From: Anaerotignum sp. MSJ-24
Lineage (GTDB): Bacteria > Bacillota > Clostridia > Lachnospirales > Anaerotignaceae
Assembly: GCF_018918145.1 (NCBI RefSeq)
Contig: NZ_JAHLPX010000007.1
Coordinates: forward strand, 495,078-559,077
DNA: 64,000 nt
Direction: 5' to 3'
Shown here: positions 9,486 through 16,323 of the stretch, one piece after another
Layout of the letters: the number at the start of each line of letters is the position of its first letter
Numbering within the stretch: position 1 is the stretch's first letter
Notes under the pieces: generated by a model
The model's input: only the letters and a program-made list of their open reading frames with translations
What the model was told of the DNA's origin: nothing
Database searches by the model: none
Program-made: the position numbers and the translations under genes

Positions 9486-9569
9486 TTAAAGTGAAAAAGC
9501 ACCAACAACGATTGTTAAGATTGCAATAGCTGAAGTTATAAGTGCGTAACCTGTTTTTGTAGCTTTCAT
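9486..9569 (-). CDS. 27-residue hydrophobic peptide, copy 4 of 5
   Basis: ATG at 9569 and TAA at 9486, preceded by AAGGAGG. The protein is the same as copy 5 (MKATKTGY..., ending GAFSL), with five silent differences. The 31-base gap to copy 5 holds little beyond that copy's ribosome binding site. Function unknown. Confidence 0.82.
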   Translation of the reverse strand: MKATKTGYALITSAIAILTIVVGAFSL

Positions 9570-9607
9570 AATAACTGCCTCCTTAAAATGTCTGTATATC
9601 AATATAA

Positions 9608-9691
9608 TCAAAGTGCTAAAGTACTTACAACAGCTGTTAATATAGCAATAGCTGATGAAATAAGTGCACGATCCATTTTAGTAGCTTTCAT
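9608..9691 (-). CDS. 27-residue hydrophobic peptide, copy 3 of 5 (divergent)
   Basis: ATG at 9691 and TGA at 9608, preceded by AAAGGAGG. It has the same length and MKATK start but differs at ten places: MDR replaces TGY at residues 6-8, and the C-terminus reads STLAL. The extra Asp and Arg near the N-terminus make it the most polar copy. It may have a specialised partner or role (inference). Confidence 0.8.
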   Translation of the reverse strand: MKATKMDRALISSAIAILTAVVSTLAL

Positions 9692-9727
9692 AATAACAGC
9701 CTCCTTTAAATAAAACCGAAATCAAAA

Positions 9728-9811
9728 TCAAAGTGAAAAAGAACCAACAACGATTGTTAAGATTGCGATAGCTGAAGTGATAAGTGCATAACCTGTTTTA
9801 GTTGCTTTCAT
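9728..9811 (-). CDS. 27-residue hydrophobic peptide, copy 2 of 5
   Basis: ATG at 9811 and TGA at 9728, preceded by AGGAGG. It differs from copies 4 and 5 by one residue (Ala24 to Ser, ending GSFSL), with five silent changes against copy 4. Function unknown. Confidence 0.82.
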   Translation of the reverse strand: MKATKTGYALITSAIAILTIVVGSFSL

Positions 9812-9842
9812 AATTATTACCTCCTATATGTTTAAGCTCTTC

Positions 9843-9926
9843 TTAGAGTGATAAAGAACCAAGTCCGATTGTGAAAATTGCCATTACTAATGTGATAAGA
9901 AAATAACCTGTTTTTGTAGCCTTCAT
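9843..9926 (-). CDS. 27-residue hydrophobic peptide, copy 1 of 5 (promoter-proximal)
   Basis: ATG at 9926 and TAA at 9843, preceded by AAGGAGG. It begins MKATKTGY like most others, but its hydrophobic part is bulkier (Phe9, Leu13, Val14, Met15, Phe18, Gly21, Leu22) and it ends GSLSL. Residues unchanged in all five copies are M1 K2 A3 T4 K5, L10 I11, A16 I17, T19 and L27. It is the first gene after the promoter at 10000-10028. Confidence 0.82.
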   Translation of the reverse strand: MKATKTGYFLITLVMAIFTIGLGSLSL

Positions 9927-9969
9927 AATAATTCCTCCTTAAATTTAGAACCTGAGTGATGTTTGTTTA

Positions 9970-9980
9970 ACATCTGATGT
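9970..9980. promoter_or_regulatory. Operator 1, ACATCTGATGT
   Basis: An 11-base palindrome (ACATC-T-GATGT) just downstream of the -10 box of the peptide promoter, about where transcription would begin or shortly after. One of three copies in this intergenic region. Confidence 0.7.
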
Positions 9981-9999
9981 CTAATTAACTTATGGCTAT

Positions 10000-10028
10000 A
10001 TAATACACATCTGATGTCTAAAAGTCAA
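10000..10028 (-). promoter_or_regulatory. Promoter of the peptide array
   Basis: On the minus strand, TTGACT (10028-10023), a 17-base spacer, and TATTAT (10005-10000): a good vegetative promoter. Operator 2 fills most of the spacer, so a bound regulator would block RNA polymerase. Confidence 0.78.
10007..10017. promoter_or_regulatory. Operator 2, ACATCTGATGT, inside the -35/-10 spacer
   Basis: An exact second copy of the palindrome, between the -35 and -10 boxes of the peptide promoter: a classical repressor position. Confidence 0.75.
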
Positions 10029-10119
10029 TACGTTTTTTGAAAAAAACTTTAATTTAAGCAACTTCATCAATTTATATAAATTGGTAGGACGTATTTTAAA
10101 AGGCTTTGTAAATATTTGA

Positions 10120-10130
10120 ACATCAGATGT
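10120..10130. promoter_or_regulatory. Operator 3, ACATCAGATGT
   Basis: The same palindrome with A at its centre, about 13 bases upstream of the -35 box of the GntR gene. It could serve autoregulation or looping with operators 1 and 2 (inference). Confidence 0.65.
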
Positions 10131-10143
10131 CAATATTAAAAAG

Positions 10144-10172
10144 TTGATTAGGCAATTCTTTTGTGATATAGT
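10144..10172 (+). promoter_or_regulatory. Promoter of the GntR regulator gene
   Basis: TTGATT (10144-10149), 17-base spacer, TATAGT (10167-10172), about 24 bases before the chosen ATG at 10196. Confidence 0.72.
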
Positions 10173-10195
10173 TAAAAAAGAATGGGGTGTTATAT

Positions 10196-10885
10196 ATGTT
10201 AGGAAAGGAAAAAAGTTTGCCGGAGGAAACGGCAAGGAAAATCAGTAACATGATTCTTAACGAAAAACGGTTTAAACCCGGTGACAGAATACCGAGCGAA
10301 TATGAGCTTGCACATGAACTTGGGGTAAGCAGGCTAACTGTTCGAGAAGCGGTCAAAACTCTTATTGCAAACAATATTCTCTATATTAAAAGGGGTGTGG
10401 GCACTTTTGTTTCCAATGAGAATAAGGATTCTGTCAATCCATACGGTATATATTTTACGAAAAGCAAGAAGGAGCATATAAAGGATTCCTTTGAAACAAG
10501 ACGTATTATTGAGCCGGAAATAGTTATGCTTGCGGCAGAAAGAGCAACGGAAGAGGATATAGCGGATATGCTCAAGTGTGCCGAAAATTGTAAAGAATGC
10601 CTTTTGAACGGCGGCTCTATTGATGATACAGACAGGGAATTTCATATTTCTCTTGCAAAGGCGTCGCATAATGCCATTTTGTATAGACTTATGACTACTG
10701 TGGATTATGAAATAGAGGATTCAAGACAGGCATTATATATAAAAGGAAATAAAAGCTTTGACGACGGTGTTCTTGTGGACCATTTTGAAGTGGTCAAATT
10801 CATAAAGGAAAGTGACGGTGTCGGAGCAAGCATTGTTATGCGCCATCACTTGAACAGAGCACTGGAATATTTGAAAAATAAGTGA
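10196..10885 (+). CDS. GntR-family regulator, FadR subfamily (FCD domain)
   Basis: This is a 229-residue DNA-binding regulator. The N-terminal winged helix (about 8-70) has the family pattern PGDRIPSEYELAHELGVSRLTVREAVKTL followed by the wing RGVGTFVS. The C-terminal FCD domain (about 90-225) keeps the likely metal ligands: Asp/His in TDREFH, His in VDHFEVV and His in MRHHLNRA. GTG 10187 is in frame, but ATG 10196 lies 6 bases after GGGGTG and is preferred. It is divergent from the peptide array, and the ACATCWGATGT sites between them make it the obvious candidate repressor. The dCMP deaminase gene follows after 15 bases. Confidence 0.9.
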   Translation: MLGKEKSLPEETARKISNMILNEKRFKPGDRIPSEYELAHELGVSRLTVREAVKTLIANNILYIKRGVGTFVSNENKDSVNPYGIYFTKSKKEHIKDSFETRRIIEPEIVMLAAERATEEDIADMLKCAENCKECLLNGGSIDDTDREFHISLAKASHNAILYRLMTTVDYEIEDSRQALYIKGNKSFDDGVLVDHFEVVKFIKESDGVGASIVMRHHLNRALEYLKNK

Positions 10886-10900
10886 TTTTGGGGGATAAGT

Positions 10901-11356
10901 ATGAGAGTAAGCTGGGATGAGTATTTTATGCAGATAGCCGATATTGTCAAAACAAGATCGACATGTATGCGAAGACAGGTAGGAGCGGTTATTGTTAAGG
11001 ATAACAGAATTATAACAACCGGATATAACGGAGCACCTTCGGGATGCCGCCATTGTACGGAAATAGGAACCTGTTTCAGACAGGAGCATAATATTCCTTC
11101 GGGAGAACGCCACGAAATGTGCAGAGCGATACATGCGGAACAGAATGCAATTATACAGGCGGCAAGAATAGGCAATACAACAGAAGGAGCTACAATATAT
11201 GTAACGGATTTTCCTTGTGTAATATGTGCAAAGCTTTGTATTAATGCCGGAATAAAGAGGATAGTTTATTCAAAAAGCTATCCGGACAAGCTTTCACTTG
11301 AAATGCTGAATGAAGCCGGAATAGAGCTTGTGGATTTTGAAAAAGAGAAAAAATAA
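10901..11356 (+). CDS. dCMP deaminase (ComEB-like)
   Basis: A zinc cytidine/deoxycytidylate deaminase of 151 residues that converts dCMP to dUMP for dTMP synthesis. The zinc motifs are complete: HAEQNAI with the proton-shuttling Glu, and PCVICAK with two Cys ligands. [15 protein letters not shown] is typical of the dCMP deaminase branch. It lies 15 bases after the GntR gene and probably shares its transcript; that is likely only positional. Confidence 0.92.
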   Translation: MRVSWDEYFMQIADIVKTRSTCMRRQVGAVIVKDNRIITTGYNGAPSGCRHCTEIGTCFRQEHNIPSGERHEMCRAIHAEQNAIIQAARIGNTTEGATIYVTDFPCVICAKLCINAGIKRIVYSKSYPDKLSLEMLNEAGIELVDFEKEKK

Positions 11357-11361
11357 AGTTT

Positions 11362-11384
11362 ATGGGGCTTGTTAAAAAGCCCCA
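11362..11384 (-). terminator. Convergent terminator between dCMP deaminase and amidase genes
   Basis: Stem ATGGGGCTT / AAGCCCCAT between two convergent genes. It has no strong T-run on either side, so termination is likely but not certain. Confidence 0.5.
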
Positions 11385-11390
11385 TAATAA

Positions 11391-12176
11391 TTACAAATAC
11401 TTTTTGTATATATCCGGACGACGGTCGCTCTTCATAGCAAAGGCATGACGGTATTTGTCAACTTCGGCAATATCGAATTCGGTTATGATAAGAGCTTCGT
11501 CCTCTCTGATGTCGCTTATTATTCTTCCGTATGGACTGGCAACAAGAGAATGTCCGTTATATGTATATTTCATTTCACGGCCTGTTCTGTTTACACCGCA
11601 TATGTAGCACTGGTTTTCAAGTGCTCTCGCTTTAAGCAGTGTTTCCCAATGTTCGGTTCTGACGTCCGGCCAGCAGGCGATTACTATTATAAGCTTGCTT
11701 TTCATAGATGCGGCCTGGAATATTTCCGGAAAACGTGTGTCATAGCAGACAAAAGTTGATGCGGTTACACCGTCAAGGTCGAACCATTCGATATGGTCGC
11801 CGCCGACAAAATATTTGTGCTCAACGCCATGTGAGAACGGGTGTATTTTTGCGTATTTGGAAACAATTTGTCCATGTCGGTTGCAGGTTATGGCGTAGTT
11901 GCGAGTTTTGCCGTCTGAACCGGTGAGTGCGATACCGAAGGTTATGTAAATATTGTTTTCTGCTGCCTGTTCACAGAAGAATTTAACTGTTTCCGAGTTT
12001 TCTTCTTTTTCGGCAATTATGTCTATATTCATGGAAAAGCCTGTGAGTGACATTTCGGGAAAGATAATTATGTCGCAGTTGTTTTTTTCGGCTTTTTTTA
12101 TGAATTCCACTGCGGTGATCTTGTTTGCCTCTTTGTTTTCCCATATAATATCTAATTGTGCGAGTGCTGTTTTCAT
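11391..12176 (-). CDS. Carbon-nitrogen hydrolase (nitrilase family amidase)
   Basis: A 261-residue cytoplasmic hydrolase with the Glu-Lys-Cys triad: Glu in IIFPEMSLTGF (about 43), Lys in YAKIHPFSHG and Cys in FVCYDTRFPEIF (about 144). Length and motifs fit the omega-amidase / Nit2-like branch that hydrolyses alpha-ketoglutaramate or deaminated glutathione. The substrate is not decidable from sequence. AGGAGG precedes the start. Confidence 0.85.
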   Translation of the reverse strand: MKTALAQLDIIWENKEANKITAVEFIKKAEKNNCDIIIFPEMSLTGFSMNIDIIAEKEENSETVKFFCEQAAENNIYITFGIALTGSDGKTRNYAITCNRHGQIVSKYAKIHPFSHGVEHKYFVGGDHIEWFDLDGVTASTFVCYDTRFPEIFQAASMKSKLIIVIACWPDVRTEHWETLLKARALENQCYICGVNRTGREMKYTYNGHSLVASPYGRIISDIREDEALIITEFDIAEVDKYRHAFAMKSDRRPDIYKKYL

Positions 12177-12273
12177 TAATGCTGACCTCCTGTTATGTCG
12201 TCATCAATGAGTATAGCACGATTATTGTTGTTTGAAAACTAATTTAAAATTTTAACTGAAAAGGTGATAGATT

Positions 12274-13029
12274 ATGAAAATGATTTCTTGGAATGTAAAC
12301 GGATTGAGAGCCTGTGTTACAAAGGGCTTTAAGGAATACTTTGAGAACGCCGATGCGGATATATTTTCCGTTCAGGAAACAAAGCTCCAGGAAGGACAGA
12401 TTGATTTTGCTCCCGAAGGATATAACTGTTACTGGAATTATGCCGAAAGAAAGGGATATTCGGGTGTTGCCGTATTTACTAAAAAAGAGCCGCTTTCGGT
12501 TTCTTACGGACTTGGCATAGATGAGCATGATAAAGAAGGCAGAGTTATAACTCTTGAGTTTGATAATTTTTATCATGTTACGGTTTATACTCCGAATTCA
12601 CAGAGTGAAAATGCAAGACTTGATTACAGAATGCAGTGGGACGATGCCTTCAGAAATTATATAAACGAGCTTAATAAAACAAAGCCGGTTGTAGTTACAG
12701 GTGACCTTAATGTGGCACATAACGAAATAGATTTGAAAAATCCGGCATCAAACAGAAAAAATCCCGGTTTTACCGATGAGGAAAGGGCAAAAATGACCGA
12801 TCTTTTGGCGTCAGGCTATGTTGACTCATTCAGATACCTTTATCCCGATAAAACAGGTGCGTATTCATGGTGGAGCTATCGTTTTAATGCAAGAAAGAAC
12901 AATGCAGGGTGGAGAATAGATTATTATATTGTTTCAGACAGTATAAAGGATAAAATAAAGGCTGCCGAAATTCATTCGGAAATTATGGGTTCGGACCACT
13001 GCCCGGTTGAACTGGACATAGAATTGTAA
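12274..13029 (+). CDS. xth: Exodeoxyribonuclease III
   Basis: A 251-residue AP endonuclease / 3'-5' exonuclease of base-excision repair. All core motifs are present: ISWNVNGLRA, QETKLQ with the metal-binding Glu, GDLNVAHNEIDL, GWRIDYYIVS and the C-terminal GSDHCPVELDI with catalytic Asp-His. An AAAGGTG Shine-Dalgarno precedes the ATG. It is a single gene. Confidence 0.95.
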   Translation: MKMISWNVNGLRACVTKGFKEYFENADADIFSVQETKLQEGQIDFAPEGYNCYWNYAERKGYSGVAVFTKKEPLSVSYGLGIDEHDKEGRVITLEFDNFYHVTVYTPNSQSENARLDYRMQWDDAFRNYINELNKTKPVVVTGDLNVAHNEIDLKNPASNRKNPGFTDEERAKMTDLLASGYVDSFRYLYPDKTGAYSWWSYRFNARKNNAGWRIDYYIVSDSIKDKIKAAEIHSEIMGSDHCPVELDIEL

Positions 13030-13034
13030 AAATA

Positions 13035-13074
13035 AACTCCGCTTGTCATTGAAATGCGATAGGCGGAGTTTTGC
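13035..13074. terminator. Bidirectional terminator between xth and mscL
   Basis: AACTCCGC / GCGGAGTT stem with a partly paired apex between two convergent genes. TTTTGCGTT follows on the plus strand; on the minus strand the stem is followed by TATTTTTAC. Confidence 0.72.
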
Positions 13075-13082
13075 GTTCATAT

Positions 13083-13526
13083 TTATTTAAGCTCTGATGT
13101 ACAGTGAGGACATCTTGTTGCATCGATAGAGATTTCGCTCTTGCAGTAAGGACATACCTTTGTTGTAGGCGCTTCTTCGACAACGGGTGCAGGCTTTCTC
13201 ATTTTGTTCATTGCCTTGATAACAAGGAAAAGCACAAATGCAACGATTATAAAGTTAATAACATAAGAAATGAACATACCGTAGTTAAGTGTTGCTGCTC
13301 CGGCTTCCTCTGCTGCTGCGGCTGTTGCATATTTGTTGCCGTCCAAAGCAACAAACCATGCCGAGTAATCAATGCCGCCTGTTATTGTGCTTACTACCGG
13401 CATAATTATATCCTTAACAAGGGAGTTAACTATGCTGGTGAAAGCAGAGCCGACAATTATGCCGACAGCCATGTCCATTACATTGCCTTTAACGGCGAAT
13501 TCTTTAAATTCTGATATAAGTCCCAT
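13083..13526 (-). CDS. mscL: Large-conductance mechanosensitive channel MscL with zinc-ribbon tail
   Basis: A homopentameric membrane channel that opens under membrane tension to release solutes after osmotic downshock. TM1 is in FAVKGNVMDMAVGIIVGSAFTSIVNSLVKDIIMP (about 9-42) and TM2 at about 84-107 (YVINFIIVAFVLFLVIKAMN). At 147 residues it has an added C-terminal zinc ribbon (CPYCKSEISIDATRCPHC, about 125-142) in place of the simple helical tail of E. coli MscL. The tail is seen; what it binds is not known. Confidence 0.94.
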   Translation of the reverse strand: MGLISEFKEFAVKGNVMDMAVGIIVGSAFTSIVNSLVKDIIMPVVSTITGGIDYSAWFVALDGNKYATAAAAEEAGAATLNYGMFISYVINFIIVAFVLFLVIKAMNKMRKPAPVVEEAPTTKVCPYCKSEISIDATRCPHCTSELK

Positions 13527-13602
13527 TAAAACAACTCCTTTAATATAATTCCATAAAGGATTATACCATGTTTTTTGTGTTATACACTAAAAAGTTGACA
13601 TT

Positions 13603-13938
13603 TTAATTGCCTTTTTTCATTATTTCGAGCTGTTCCCTGTATTCGCTTGTATCATTCAGCCTTATGGCATTACTCATGTGATAAAGAGCAAGCTCATATG
13701 AACCCGGCGGCGTTAAGGCATAAAAAATATAATATGCGGCAAGAAAGCTTAAATGTGCCGCAAGAGCCGTATCTCCGCTTTTTTCATAAAATATAATCGA
13801 GATTTCCAGAACAAAGTATAGATTGAATTTGTTATATACATCTTCGGAAACATAAAAATTGTCAAGTATATTTGTTGCGAGCTGTTCGGCGGTCTGCTTA
13901 TCAAGGATTGGGTTGGAAAAATCAATTAGGGTAGTCAT
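13603..13938 (-). CDS. Conserved-looking hypothetical protein, helical
   Basis: A 111-residue soluble protein I do not recognise. It is predicted mostly alpha-helical, rich in Tyr/Phe/Leu, and its C-terminal half (YELALYHMSNAIRLNDTSEYREQL) resembles a single TPR-like helical hairpin. GAGGAG precedes ATG at 13938. It has no operon partner: mscL starts 76 bases downstream on the same strand with its own ribosome binding site. Confidence 0.65.
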   Translation of the reverse strand: MTTLIDFSNPILDKQTAEQLATNILDNFYVSEDVYNKFNLYFVLEISIIFYEKSGDTALAAHLSFLAAYYIFYALTPPGSYELALYHMSNAIRLNDTSEYREQLEIMKKGN

Positions 13939-14352
13939 TGTATCTCCTCATGTCTGTTAAAAATTTATTCTTTTTGTCTGAATTGTTTATTTTGTCATAC
14001 AATTTTTGCGAAATATATATAATGTAGTGCAGAGAGTGAAAAAGCTTACTGTGGTATTTTATATACATTAACATTTCTGACATATTATACGACATGGTCA
14101 TTTAATGAGCAATATCAGACATTATATGTAAAAACGGCGTAATATTAGAGTAATTAATATGTACAGTAATAAGAAAAAATAAACCGGTAATATTGGTTAA
14201 AATTATCGTCCTTGTATCTGTATTTATACTTGTTTAGGCTTTGACAATATAGACATATCTGCTATAATATAAACGAATAGGTATAGCCGTTTAAGCTGTG
14301 CCTGTATGGAAAAAATACAATTATTTAACATTATATAGAGGAGGTTTTTCTG
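13939..14352. other. 414-bp intergenic region before the hydrogenase module
   Basis: A/T-rich. The right end holds the strong promoter at 14241-14268 and an 84-base leader with a GAGGAGG site. A weak hairpin (GGTATAGC / GCTGTGCC) lies just past the start point. Nothing else is recognised in 13950-14240. Confidence 0.5.
14241..14268 (+). promoter_or_regulatory. Promoter of the hydrogenase module
   Basis: Consensus TTGACA (14241-14246), 16-base spacer, TATAAT (14263-14268). The long leader (about 80 bases) leaves room for post-transcriptional control. Confidence 0.82.
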
Positions 14353-14592
14353 ATGAAAACTGTAAAAGTGTGCATTGGAAGTGCTTGTCATTTAAAAGGT
14401 TCTTATGAAATTATAAATATTCTTAAAAAAGCTATCGAAAGAGATGGTTTGAGCAATGATGTCAATGTAAAGGCATCATTCTGTCTTGGTAACTGCGAAG
14501 GTGCCGTTGCCGTTACTTATGATGATAACATGTATTCACTTCAGCCTGCCACAACAGAGGAATTTTATCACTCTGTAATCAAAGGAGAATAA
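14353..14592 (+). CDS. Thioredoxin-like [2Fe-2S] ferredoxin (NuoE-like, short)
   Basis: A 79-residue electron carrier with the thioredoxin-like 2Fe-2S pattern: Cys7 and Cys12 (CIGSAC), Cys44 and Cys48 (CLGNC). It lacks the N-terminal helical domain of full NuoE/HydC subunits, so it is the minimal ferredoxin form. Being first in the cluster, it probably passes electrons to or from the downstream hydrogenases. GAGGAGG precedes the ATG. Confidence 0.88.
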   Translation: MKTVKVCIGSACHLKGSYEIINILKKAIERDGLSNDVNVKASFCLGNCEGAVAVTYDDNMYSLQPATTEEFYHSVIKGE

Positions 14593-14598
14593 ATTACC

Positions 14599-16323
14599 AT
14601 GGTAAAAATGTTCGATTTCATGAGCGACAACTGTAAAAACTGTTACAAATGTATCAGATATTGTCCTGTAAAGGCAATCCGTTTTGAAAGCGGAAAAGCG
14701 GAAATCGATTCTGACAAGTGCATTGCCTGTGGGCAATGCTTTGTTATATGTCCGAAACATGTTAGAAATGTGGATAATGATTATTCAAAGGTGTTTGACA
14801 AAATAAAGAGTGGAGAAGAAGTAAGTGCTCTTGTGGATTCATCATATCTTGCTATGTTCGATGAACCGGAGAGATTTGTTGCCGGTCTTAAAAAGCTTGG
14901 TTTTACCTCTGTTATGGAGATTGCATCAAGTACGGCGGTTGTTACCGAAGAACAGATGGAATACATGGAGGATCACAGATTCCTCAAATATATGATAACG
15001 GCAAGCTGTCCATCCGTATATTTATATGTATGTAAATATTATCCGGAGCTTGTTAAATATCTTATACCTGTTGTTTCGCCTGTTGTTGCTCTTGCAAAGT
15101 ATGTAAGAAAAAGAAGACCGAACAGCTTTAATGTATATGTAGGTCCTTGCTTAAGTCGAAGATATGAAAGTCAGCACAGTGAAAAAACAGGCCTTGATGC
15201 ATCAATCAGCTTTTCTGAGGCTGTAAGAATGATGAAGGTCAGCTTTATTGATTATAATGAGATTGAGCCTCTTCTTCCGGACATAGTTTCCGGCAGTGAA
15301 CGAAAGAACTATGCAATGCCCGGAAAGACATGCGACAGATTGGTGGTAAAAGCAAACAGTCTTAATTACAGTATGGTTTCGATTGAAGGTGCGGATCAGG
15401 TTACTGAATTTCTTGATGCTATAAAAGATGGCATACTTGATAGAACTGTTGCTGATTTGGCGATGTGTGCCGGTTCGTGTCTTGACGGCCCGTTTATGCA
15501 CGGTTCAAATACGAATATGTTCCTTGCTCTCCAGAAGCTTAGAAAACACGTTGACCATCGTAAAAAAACCATGGGTGGAGATGACAGCGACGAGTATATG
15601 AACTGGTCCGGTGTCAGCTTTAAAAACAATTTCTCGCCGAAAGGAATAGAAAAGCCTGTTTATTCCGAAAAAGAGATAAAGGACGTTCTTGTTGCAATGG
15701 GCAAAAACAGCAGGGCAGATGAGCTTGATTGCGGCGCATGCGGATATAATTCCTGTCGTGATAAAGCGGTTGCCGTTCTTTCGGGAATGGCACAGGTGGA
15801 TATGTGTATGCCGTTTATGAAGCGAAAAGCCGAAACGATGACAAGTGCCATATTTATTGCCGCAAGAAACTTTATTATGATGGCAGACCTTGATTATAAG
15901 GTTGTAAGAATAAATCCGGCGGCTTCAAGAGTTACGGGAATAAGCATGGATGATGCAACAGGTATGTCTGTTGAGGAGTTCATACCAAGAGAATATTTTG
16001 AAAAGGTTTTTTCCACAAAGACGGATATTGTCGGCGAAAAAATCAATATACCCAAGTTCAATGATTATACGGGACTTATGAATATTATGTATATGCCCGA
16101 TGACCAAAAGTTCATGGTCACAATGCAGAACATAACAGAAGAGGAAAAAAGAAGGGTAGAGCTTGAAAAGCTTAAGCTCAATACGGTTGAGGTAGCGCAG
16201 AAGGTCATTGATAAACAGATGATGGTTGCTCAGGAAATCGCCAGTCTGCTGGGTGAAACAACTGCCGAGACAAAGGTTGCCCTTAATAAGCTTAAGAAGG
16301 TCGTAATAAAGGAAGGTGAATGA
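14599..16323 (+). CDS. Sensory [FeFe] hydrogenase with PAS domain (HydS-like)
   Basis: This 574-residue protein has, in order, two [4Fe-4S] sites (Cys12/15/18/22 and Cys41/44/47/51), an H-cluster domain (about 75-365), a four-Cys motif CGACGYNSC near 376, a PAS domain (about 417-510) and a C-terminal helical, likely coiled-coil tail. The H-cluster motifs are altered: L1 is TASCPSVYLY, L2 VGPCLSRRYE and L3 LAMCAGSCLDGP. Such departures from catalytic enzymes mark the sensory group C hydrogenases, thought to sense H2. The next gene, overlapping by 4 bases, is a SpoIIE phosphatase, matching the phosphatase-linked subgroup. H2 sensing is inference from that family. Confidence 0.87.
   Translation: MVKMFDFMSDNCKNCYKCIRYCPVKAIRFESGKAEIDSDKCIACGQCFVICPKHVRNVDNDYSKVFDKIKSGEEVSALVDSSYLAMFDEPERFVAGLKKLGFTSVMEIASSTAVVTEEQMEYMEDHRFLKYMITASCPSVYLYVCKYYPELVKYLIPVVSPVVALAKYVRKRRPNSFNVYVGPCLSRRYESQHSEKTGLDASISFSEAVRMMKVSFIDYNEIEPLLPDIVSGSERKNYAMPGKTCDRLVVKANSLNYSMVSIEGADQVTEFLDAIKDGILDRTVADLAMCAGSCLDGPFMHGSNTNMFLALQKLRKHVDHRKKTMGGDDSDEYMNWSGVSFKNNFSPKGIEKPVYSEKEIKDVLVAMGKNSRADELDCGACGYNSCRDKAVAVLSGMAQVDMCMPFMKRKAETMTSAIFIAARNFIMMADLDYKVVRINPAASRVTGISMDDATGMSVEEFIPREYFEKVFSTKTDIVGEKINIPKFNDYTGLMNIMYMPDDQKFMVTMQNITEEEKRRVELEKLKLNTVEVAQKVIDKQMMVAQEIASLLGETTAETKVALNKLKKVVIKEGE

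Noticed and set aside
9371..9926. The five regularly spaced near-repeats as a CRISPR array or non-coding repeat family
   Set aside because: Units translate into equal 27-codon frames with ribosome binding sites and mostly silent differences; there are no short repeats with unique spacers.
13939..14240. A riboswitch or small RNA upstream of the hydrogenase module
   Set aside because: No conserved riboswitch core or strong structure can be seen; only A/T-rich DNA before the promoter.
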